This document shows, piece by piece, positions 1 through 4,505 of a stretch of 12,843 nt of DNA (position 1 is the stretch's first letter; each line of letters begins with the position of its first letter). Under the pieces are notes generated by a model. The model was not told the origin of the DNA, did no database searches, and saw only the letters and a program-made list of their open reading frames with translations. The DNA comes from JBOGWY01 sp050694015 (GTDB taxonomy: Bacteria > Actinomycetota > CADDZG01 > WHSQ01), in contig JBOGWY010000107.1 of the NCBI GenBank assembly GCA_050694015.1, positions 1 to 12,843 of the forward strand, given 5' to 3'. The position numbers and the translations under genes are program-made.

Positions 1-60
1 CGTGCGCGCGATCCGGACCGCGATCTCACCGCGGTTGGCGACGAGGATCTTCGAAAACAT
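1..60 (-). CDS. Biotin carboxylase (acyl-CoA carboxylase alpha subunit), N-terminal fragment cut by window edge
   Basis: Only the first 20 codons are visible. They read MFSKILVANRGEIAVRI followed by ART, the typical N-terminus of the biotin carboxylase domain (KILVANRGEIAxR) found in acetyl-, propionyl- and methylcrotonyl-CoA carboxylase alpha subunits. It differs from the second copy in this window (MFKKLLVANRGEIAVRVMRA), so it is a paralogue and not a duplication artefact. It lies 30 bp downstream of the HMG-CoA lyase stop on the same strand, at the end of a beta subunit-hydratase-lyase series, so a role as methylcrotonyl-CoA carboxylase alpha subunit is likely but inferred. The ATG start is preceded by no SD; a TAGACT hexamer ends 7 nt upstream. 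Whether a biotinyl domain is fused at the C-terminus cannot be seen. Confidence 0.85.
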   Translation of the reverse strand, partial: MFSKILVANRGEIAVRIART

Positions 61-67
61 GCGCTTC

Positions 68-73
68 AGTCTA
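68..73 (-). promoter_or_regulatory. Predicted -10 hexamer TAGACT of the left-edge biotin carboxylase
   Basis: TAGACT on the minus strand matches TANNNT and is separated from the ATG by exactly 7 nt (GAAGCGC). This would put the transcript start on or next to the start codon, giving a leaderless mRNA. It sits in the 30-bp gap after the lyase gene, so it would be an internal promoter of the operon. No clear -35 is seen. Confidence 0.5.
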
Positions 74-90
74 GGGGCCGGAGGACGCGG

Positions 91-1005
91 CTAGCTGCGG
101 GAAGTCGCCGAACGGGGGCCGGCCTTCAGGACCTTGCCGGGCAACTCGCCGGGCAGGAACGCCTGCGCCATGCGTCCGACTTCGAGGAGTGCGTTCAGAT
201 CGATGCCGGTATCGATGCTCATGTCCTCGACCATGTGGACGAGATCCTCCGTCGCGACGTTGCCGGTCGCGCCCGACGCGAACGGGCTTCCTCCCATGCC
301 TCCGATCGACGAATCGAAGTAGTCGATCCCGAGCTCGAGCGACATCAGAACGTTCGCGAGCGCGGTGCCGCGCGTGTCGTGGAAGTGCATGTTGATGTCG
401 AGATCGGGAAGCGCGTCGCGTATCGCTTCTATGAGAGCCCGTACGCGAAGCGGCGTGCCCATGCCCGTCGTGTCTCCGAACGAGATCGCGCCGATGCCGA
501 GGTCCGCGACCGCCTTGGAAACCTCGACGACGCGACCCGGCTCGACATCTCCTTCGTAGGCGTCTCCGAACGCCGACGACATGGACGCCTCGACGGGGAT
601 GCCGGCATCGTTCGCGACGGACACGACCTCAGCGACGTCCTCGAGCGATTGCTCGACGGTCTTGCCGACGTTGCGCATGTTGTAGCCGTCGCTGGCGGCG
701 AGGAACACCTGCATGCCGTCGGCGCCGACCTCGGCCGCGGTCTCCGCTCCCCTTCGGTTCGGGACGAGGGCCGAGTAGAAGACGCCGTCCTTGCGCGTCA
801 CCCCGGCCCACACCTCGCGTCCGTCGGCCATCTGTGGAACGGCCTTCGGGGACACGAACGAGACTGCCTCGATGAATCGGATCCCTGTATCTGCAAGCCC
901 GTCGATCAAACGGATCTTGTCGGCGGTCGCGATCTGCGCCTTCTCGCTTTGGATGCCGTCACGGGGGCCGACCTCGCGGACGCGGATCGACTTTGGGAAC
1001 GTCAC
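91..1005 (-). CDS. Hydroxymethylglutaryl-CoA lyase (active-site Cys replaced by Ser)
   Basis: A 304-aa TIM-barrel lyase of the HMGL/DRE-TIM family. It would cleave HMG-CoA to acetyl-CoA and acetoacetate, the last step of leucine breakdown. Visible motifs are VGPRDG (Arg15, Asp16), HFHDTRG with metal-binding His207 and His209, and GATGNVATED with Asn249 and Glu253. The family signature around the catalytic cysteine (GLGGCPY) reads GGMGGSPF, so Ser240 stands where Cys266 of the human enzyme is. The usual GCPxEGD also reads GDAYEGD, and the whole protein has no cysteine. The start is a GTG whose GTGA overlaps the TGA of the hydratase gene, implying translational coupling; the in-frame ATG 84 nt further upstream lies inside that gene and is not used here. 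Activity as a true HMG-CoA lyase is likely from context but the substitution leaves doubt. Confidence 0.88.
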   Translation of the reverse strand: MTFPKSIRVREVGPRDGIQSEKAQIATADKIRLIDGLADTGIRFIEAVSFVSPKAVPQMADGREVWAGVTRKDGVFYSALVPNRRGAETAAEVGADGMQVFLAASDGYNMRNVGKTVEQSLEDVAEVVSVANDAGIPVEASMSSAFGDAYEGDVEPGRVVEVSKAVADLGIGAISFGDTTGMGTPLRVRALIEAIRDALPDLDINMHFHDTRGTALANVLMSLELGIDYFDSSIGGMGGSPFASGATGNVATEDLVHMVEDMSIDTGIDLNALLEVGRMAQAFLPGELPGKVLKAGPRSATSRS

Positions 1006-1778
1006 TTGTTCTTCCACTGCGGATCGCGCTTCTCGTTGAACGCCGCAATCCCCTCGAGCCGATCGTCGCTCGTTATGACCCTCTCCCATGACTCGTGCTC
1101 GACCTCGATGCCGTCGTCGACCGGCACACCGAGGGCCGCGTCGATGCTGCGCTTCGCCTCGCGGATCGCGACCGGGGAACCGCCGCAGATCTGACGCGCT
1201 ACCTGCATCACCCAGTCGTCGAGATCTTCCCTTTTGGCGATGTCGTTGACGATGCCGATCTGTTGCGCCTCGGACGCATCGATCTGCCGGGCCCGGAAGA
1301 TGAGCTCCTTGGCGCGGGCGACGCCGACCTTGCGGGTGAGGAGCTGCGTGCCGCCACCGGCCGGGAGAAGACCGACGCGGGTCTCCGGGAGGCCCAGTTT
1401 CGTGCCCTCGGCCGCGACGACGATGTCGGACGACAGCACGAGCTCGAAGCCGCCACCGAGCGCGAAGCCGAAGGGGGCCGCGATCACCGGCTGGGGCACG
1501 CCTCGCAGCACCGCGAACAGACCCTTGATCTGCTGCCGGTTCTTGTAGAAGTCCTCCAGAGTGAAGCCGCCGCGCTCCTTGAGGTCGGCTCCGACGCAGA
1601 AGGCGCGCTCCCCCGCCGCTCTCAGAACGACGACCCAGACGTCGTCGTCGGCGCTCACCTTCTCGAACGTCTCCCGGAGCTCGTCGGCCATCGCGCCGGA
1701 GATCGCGTTGAGCGCCTCGGGCCGGTTGAGGGTGACGACCGCGATGTGATCGGTGACGTCGAGCTCGACGAGGGCCAT
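1002..1778 (-). CDS. Enoyl-CoA hydratase/crotonase, probable methylglutaconyl-CoA hydratase
   Basis: A 258-aa crotonase-fold protein of standard length. FCVGADLKER (residues 60-69) and GFALGGGFE (104-112) form the CoA-binding and oxyanion-hole region. Glu112 and Glu132 (in LPETRVG) match the two catalytic glutamates of hydratases, and GLLPAGGGTQLL follows. FCxGADLKER and the AKELIF-R-R stretch closely resemble AUH, the methylglutaconyl-CoA hydratase. It lies between an acyl-CoA carboxylase beta subunit and HMG-CoA lyase, which is the pathway order of leucine catabolism, so hydration of 3-methylglutaconyl-CoA to HMG-CoA is the best assignment. It ends in a 4-nt overlap with the lyase start. 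The ATG lacks an SD but has TACACT 7 nt upstream, so it may have its own promoter, separate from the beta subunit 90 bp upstream. A generic enoyl-CoA hydratase is the alternative. Confidence 0.88.
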   Translation of the reverse strand: MALVELDVTDHIAVVTLNRPEALNAISGAMADELRETFEKVSADDDVWVVVLRAAGERAFCVGADLKERGGFTLEDFYKNRQQIKGLFAVLRGVPQPVIAAPFGFALGGGFELVLSSDIVVAAEGTKLGLPETRVGLLPAGGGTQLLTRKVGVARAKELIFRARQIDASEAQQIGIVNDIAKREDLDDWVMQVARQICGGSPVAIREAKRSIDAALGVPVDDGIEVEHESWERVITSDDRLEGIAAFNEKRDPQWKNK

Positions 1779-1785
1779 GGCGGCG

Positions 1786-1791
1786 AGTGTA
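1786..1791 (-). promoter_or_regulatory. Predicted -10 hexamer TACACT of the crotonase gene
   Basis: TACACT on the minus strand, 7 nt (CGCCGCC) before the ATG of the hydratase, matching TANNNT with leaderless spacing. There is no SD between it and the ATG. It would let the hydratase-lyase pair be transcribed independently of the carboxylase beta subunit. No clear -35. Confidence 0.5.
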
Positions 1792-1868
1792 TCGAGGGGT
1801 CCTCAGCCGAACCGCGCGTGCCAGAGCGCGCCTATCTGTTGCTGAGTTACCAAAGTTCGGCGGGGGGG

Positions 1869-3401
1869 TTAGACGGGGGGGACTCCGTGGCGGCGATCGG
1901 AGAAGTGACGATCCTTGCGGGCCGCGGCGGCTAGGCGGCGGACGAGTTCCCCACGCAGATCGTCGGGTTGGATGACCGCGTCGACGACGTTCTCGGCCGC
2001 GAGGTGCACGATGTCTATGTCCTTCTCGTATTCGTCGCGTTTCTGGGCCACGAATGCGGCCCGCTCCTCAGGGTCCTCGATCGCTTGGATCTTGTTGAAG
2101 AACACCGCGTTTATCGCGGGCTCGGGGCCCATGACCGCGATGCGCGCGGTGGGCAGCGCGATCGTGGCGTCGGGCTCGAAGCCGGGCCCGGCCATAGCGT
2201 AGAGGCCGGCTCCGTAGGCCTTGCGAACGACGACGCAGAACTTAGGCACGGTCGCTTCCGAAACCGCGGTGATCATCTTGGCGCCGTGACGGATCATGCC
2301 CTGGCGTTCGACCTGCGTCCCGATCATGAAGCCCGGGACGTCGGAGAGGAACACGAGCGGGATGTTGAAGGCGTCGCAGAGCCAGATGAAACGTGCCGCC
2401 TTGTCCGACGAGTCGACGAATAGCACGCCGCCCTTCTGCGCGGGCTGGTTGGCGACGATGCCGACGCAGCGGCCCTCGATGCGCCCGAGACCGGTGATCA
2501 GCTCGCGCGCGAAGTCCGGTTTGATCTCGAAGAGCGACTCCTCGTCGATGATCCCCGCGATGAGTCCGTACATGTCGAACGCCTGGCTCTCGTCCTCGGG
2601 AACGATCCCGGCCAGCGTGCCCCGGTACGCCGGGGGCCGTGCCTCTACTTGCGCCGGCGTGTCGCGCCACGACTGCGGGAAATATGTCAGGTAACCGCGC
2701 GCGGCTTCGATCGCGGCCTTGTCGTCCGCCACGACCATGTCTCCACTGCCGGAGATCTCCGCGTGCATGCGCGCGCCGCCCATCTCTTCGAGCGTGACCT
2801 TCTCGCCGATCACCTCTTCGGCCATGCGCGGGGAGCCGAGGTACATCGACGCGTTCCCCTCGACCATGATCACGATGTCGCAGAAGGCCGGGATGTACGC
2901 GCCGCCGGCGGCCGATGGTCCGAAGAGGCAACAGATCTGCGGGACGTGCCCGGAGGCCTGGACCTGGTTGTAGAAGATCTTGCCCGCGCCGCGGCGTCCG
3001 GGGAAGAGATCGACCTGGTCGGTGATGCGCGCGCCGGCCGAGTCGACGAGATAGATCATCGGGTGCTCGTACTTACGGGCGAGCTCGATGATGCGGATGA
3101 TCTTCTCGACGGTCCGGGCCCCCCACGAGCCGGCCTTGACGGTCGGGTCGTTGGCCATCACCGCGACGGGACGACCATCGATCGTGCCAATGCCGGTCAC
3201 GACGCCGTCGGCAGGCAGGTCGCCCGCCAGCGCGTTGACGAGCAGCCCGTCCTCGACGAGGCCCTCGGCCGAGTCCAGCAGCAGAGACAACCGGTCGCGC
3301 ACGAACAACTTGTTCTGTTGGGCGAGTTTCTCGTGGTATTTCGGCGCGCCTCCGGAGAGCGCGGCCTTCGTCGCGTCTTCGACCGAACGCTTGTCGCTCA
3401 T
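1869..3401 (-). CDS. Acyl-CoA carboxylase beta subunit (carboxyltransferase), probably methylcrotonyl-CoA type
   Basis: A 510-aa carboxyltransferase of the AccD/PccB/MccB family, which moves CO2 from carboxybiotin to an acyl-CoA. The N-terminal crotonase-like domain carries SAGARITDQ (121-129) and the first oxyanion motif AAGGAY (164-169). The C-terminal domain carries DVPGFMIG (354-361) and a second motif GAGLYAM (397-403). The GAGxYxM pattern resembles methylcrotonyl-/geranyl-CoA carboxylases rather than the GGAYxVM of propionyl/acetyl enzymes, and FPGRRGAGKIFYNQ resembles the MccB FPDREHFGRIFFNQ region. With the downstream hydratase, lyase and biotin carboxylase this supports methylcrotonyl-CoA as substrate, though propionyl- or other acyl-CoA cannot be excluded. 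No SD precedes the ATG; instead its ATGA overlaps the stop of a repeated mini-ORF. Two runs of seven G (plus strand, 1862-1868 and 1875-1881) flank the stop codon. Confidence 0.9.
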   Translation of the reverse strand: MSDKRSVEDATKAALSGGAPKYHEKLAQQNKLFVRDRLSLLLDSAEGLVEDGLLVNALAGDLPADGVVTGIGTIDGRPVAVMANDPTVKAGSWGARTVEKIIRIIELARKYEHPMIYLVDSAGARITDQVDLFPGRRGAGKIFYNQVQASGHVPQICCLFGPSAAGGAYIPAFCDIVIMVEGNASMYLGSPRMAEEVIGEKVTLEEMGGARMHAEISGSGDMVVADDKAAIEAARGYLTYFPQSWRDTPAQVEARPPAYRGTLAGIVPEDESQAFDMYGLIAGIIDEESLFEIKPDFARELITGLGRIEGRCVGIVANQPAQKGGVLFVDSSDKAARFIWLCDAFNIPLVFLSDVPGFMIGTQVERQGMIRHGAKMITAVSEATVPKFCVVVRKAYGAGLYAMAGPGFEPDATIALPTARIAVMGPEPAINAVFFNKIQAIEDPEERAAFVAQKRDEYEKDIDIVHLAAENVVDAVIQPDDLRGELVRRLAAAARKDRHFSDRRHGVPPV

Positions 3402-3424
3402 CTGTTCTGTTCGCTGTCGCTCAT
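3398..3424 (-). CDS. Mini-ORF 2 (MSDSEQNR), coupled to the carboxyltransferase start
   Basis: Eight codons plus TGA produced by the second unit of the 23-bp repeat. Its stop overlaps the carboxyltransferase ATG as ATGA, the usual geometry for termination-reinitiation. It shares the first three residues (MSD) with the carboxyltransferase. No SD precedes it. It may be just a by-product of the repeat, but ribosomes starting here would be delivered to the true start. Confidence 0.3.
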   Translation of the reverse strand: MSDSEQNR

Positions 3425-3447
3425 CTGTTCTGTTCGCTGTCGCTCAT
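3421..3447 (-). CDS. Mini-ORF 1 (MSDSEQNR), first repeat copy
   Basis: Identical eight-codon frame from the first repeat unit; its TGA overlaps the ATG of mini-ORF 2, and its own ATG overlaps the TGA of the 52-codon frame upstream. It therefore forms the middle of an unbroken stop/start chain. Translation is not shown by the sequence. Confidence 0.3.
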   Translation of the reverse strand: MSDSEQNR

Positions 3448-3602
3448 CGGGGGTCGAATGCCGGGTCGCACGGAAGCACGCACGCCGTCTCGTTGACCTT
3501 CATCGCGGAAAGCTGCGCACCGCCGAGCCACTGCCACCAACGCCTCCGGCTCTTGTTCCTCTCGAGCTGCGCGACCCGCAGCCTGTCGGCTTGTTGCGCC
3601 AC
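3444..3602 (-). CDS. Hypothetical small basic protein, 52 aa, in the carboxyltransferase leader
   Basis: A 52-codon frame starting GTG directly after the TGA of a 10-codon frame and ending in CGATGA, whose ATG opens the repeated mini-ORFs. I count 45 of 53 codons ending in G or C, like real genes here and clearly more than the other two minus-strand frames over the same stretch. The protein begins VAQQADRLRVAQLERNK, which could form a helix, then has a basic/aromatic patch RRRWWQWLGG (residues 19-28), and ends with two cysteines in ACVLPCD. I recognise no family. Carboxylase epsilon subunits are similarly short and sometimes sit beside beta-subunit genes, but I see no specific similarity. It may be a translated leader or simply non-coding. 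Confidence 0.35.
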   Translation of the reverse strand: MAQQADRLRVAQLERNKSRRRWWQWLGGAQLSAMKVNETACVLPCDPAFDPR

Positions 3603-3635
3603 TCAGGTGAGGTGCTGGATGTACGAGACCTGCAC
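3603..3635 (-). CDS. SD-led 10-codon leader peptide frame upstream of the 52-aa frame
   Basis: GTG followed by nine codons (QVSYIQHLT) and TGA. It is the only frame in the birA-carboxyltransferase gap with a good ribosome site: GGAGG ends 5 nt before the GTG. Its stop abuts the GTG of the 52-codon frame in the same reading frame, so the two could also be one older gene interrupted by a TGA. The frame stays G/C-ending upstream towards the birA stop. Function unknown. Confidence 0.3.
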   Translation of the reverse strand: MQVSYIQHLT

Positions 3636-3640
3636 GGGGC

Positions 3641-3645
3641 CCTCC
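3641..3645 (-). promoter_or_regulatory. Shine-Dalgarno GGAGG of the leader
   Basis: GGAGG on the minus strand, 5 nt before GTG 3635-3633. It is the only SD-like site between birA and the carboxyltransferase ATG at an effective distance from a start codon, so ribosomes may enter here for the whole downstream chain. Confidence 0.45.
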
Positions 3646-3668
3646 GTCGTCGGGTGCCTGAGGCCAGT

Positions 3669-4481
3669 CTAAGTGGGGTCGGCTTCCTTAACCCGGCGCA
3701 ACCGCTGTATCTCGCCGACATGGATCGGCCCGACACGCCCGTCGACGTCGAGTTCCAGCGCGCCCGACGGGAGCAGCCGCAGCGCGGTGCCCTGCACCGT
3801 GCCGCCGTCGGCGAACCGCACGGTCACCTCGTGGCCCAGGATCTCCGAGCGTTCGGTGGCCGCGTCGATCAATCGCGTTCGGGCCGCGGGGTCGAAGTCG
3901 CTGCACCACCGCTCCAGTCGCTCCAGCAGCGCGACGAGGAGATCGAGGCGCGGCACCTCGGCCCCCTTCTCGCTCGCTAGGCTCGTCGCGCTGTCGCGGA
4001 TGTCCTCGGGCATGTCGTCGCGCGTCCAGTTCACGTTGATACCGATACCGGCGACCGCGGCGTCGATCGTCGAACCGGTAACCGTGCTCTCGACGAGGAT
4101 GCCCGCCGTCTTGAGCCCGTTCAGCATCACGTCGTTGGGCCACTTGAGCCGCGCCGCGATGCCGATCGTTTCCTCGATCGCTTCGGCGCACGCGACGCCG
4201 ACCCCGGTCGTCACCAGTCCCGCATCGGTCACGTGGAGACCGGGTCGCAACACGAGCGACATCTGAAGTAGATGTCCGGGGTCCGACGACCACGTGCGGC
4301 CCCACCGCCCCCGCCCCGCGGTTTGATGGTCGGTCGTGACGAGAGCCCCCTCGGGTGCGCCCTCGCTCGCCCATTCGAGCGCGTCTCGGTTGGTCGAATC
4401 GATCGAGTCGTAGAAACGCAGCGGTTTACCGAACTTCCCGCCGATCGACGCTTCGATGATTTCGGTGCTCAAGGCCTCCAT
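3669..4481 (-). CDS. birA: Biotin-[acyl-CoA carboxylase] ligase, without DNA-binding domain
   Basis: A 270-aa class I biotin protein ligase; it makes biotinyl-AMP and attaches biotin to the carrier lysine of carboxylases. Seen: QTAGRGRWGR (53-62), the biotin/ATP-binding loop; KWPND (113-117); GLKTAGIL (122-129) with the catalytic-type Lys124; GIGINVN (145-151); and a C-terminal SH3-like portion from about residue 215. No helix-turn-helix precedes the catalytic domain, so unlike E. coli BirA it should not act as a repressor. The frame is open far upstream, but homology begins at this ATG (MEALSTEII), and a longer start would run through the divergent carboxylase gene. The gap to that gene's start is 24 bp. 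TACTTT lies 7 nt before the ATG with no SD. Its obvious client is the BCCP domain encoded divergently. Confidence 0.93.
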   Translation of the reverse strand: MEALSTEIIEASIGGKFGKPLRFYDSIDSTNRDALEWASEGAPEGALVTTDHQTAGRGRWGRTWSSDPGHLLQMSLVLRPGLHVTDAGLVTTGVGVACAEAIEETIGIAARLKWPNDVMLNGLKTAGILVESTVTGSTIDAAVAGIGINVNWTRDDMPEDIRDSATSLASEKGAEVPRLDLLVALLERLERWCSDFDPAARTRLIDAATERSEILGHEVTVRFADGGTVQGTALRLLPSGALELDVDGRVGPIHVGEIQRLRRVKEADPT

Positions 4482-4488
4482 GCCGTCA

Positions 4489-4494
4489 AAAGTA
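4489..4494 (-). promoter_or_regulatory. Predicted -10 hexamer TACTTT of birA
   Basis: TACTTT on the minus strand, 7 nt (TGACGGC) before the birA ATG; matches TANNNT with leaderless spacing. It overlaps the divergent -10 of the carboxylase gene by 2 bp, so RNA polymerase should not be able to open both at once. Confidence 0.5.
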
Positions 4495-4498
4495 GTAT
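4493..4498 (+). promoter_or_regulatory. Predicted -10 hexamer TAGTAT of the biotin carboxylase gene
   Basis: TAGTAT on the plus strand, 7 nt (CTGCCGC) before the GTG start. It would place the transcript start at the GTG. No convincing -35 is seen at 16-18 bp, and any such element would lie inside birA. Confidence 0.55.
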
Positions 4499-4505
4499 CT
4501 GCCGC

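Larger units (their letters stand above)
3392..3448. repeat. 23-bp tandem repeat, about 2.5 copies, over the accD start codon
   Basis: Two identical 23-bp units and a partial third copy abut, the last running into the carboxyltransferase gene. Read on the minus strand each unit begins ATGAGCGACAGCGAACAGAA. Because 23 is not a multiple of 3, each copy of the start codon is in a new frame and each frame ends in a TGA that overlaps the next ATG. The copies are exact, so the duplication looks recent or maintained. Confidence 0.95.

Noticed and set aside
1006..1089. ATG start of the HMG-CoA lyase at 1089
   Set aside because: The extra 28 residues lie within the hydratase gene; GTG 1005 gives the family N-terminus and a 4-nt coupled overlap.
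1802..1861. Interlocking inverted repeats (CTCAGC/GCTGAG, GCCGAAC/GTTCGGC, CGCGC/GCGCG) between the carboxyltransferase and hydratase genes
   Set aside because: A tempting pseudoknot or switch, but arms of 5-7 bp are expected by chance in 90 bp of GC-rich DNA, and the element lies upstream of the predicted hydratase transcript start.
1095..1934. 279-codon plus-strand frame opposite the hydratase
   Set aside because: Antisense shadow; composition is Asp/Arg/Leu-rich with no motif.
2649..3980. 443-codon plus-strand open frame opposite the carboxyltransferase gene
   Set aside because: Its product is an Arg/His/Asp-rich low-complexity translation of the antisense strand with no family motif; long antisense frames are expected opposite high-GC3 genes.
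4272..4505. N-terminal extension of accA from ATG 4272
   Set aside because: The extra 78 residues overlap birA and show no similarity; the carboxylase N-terminus begins at GTG 4506.
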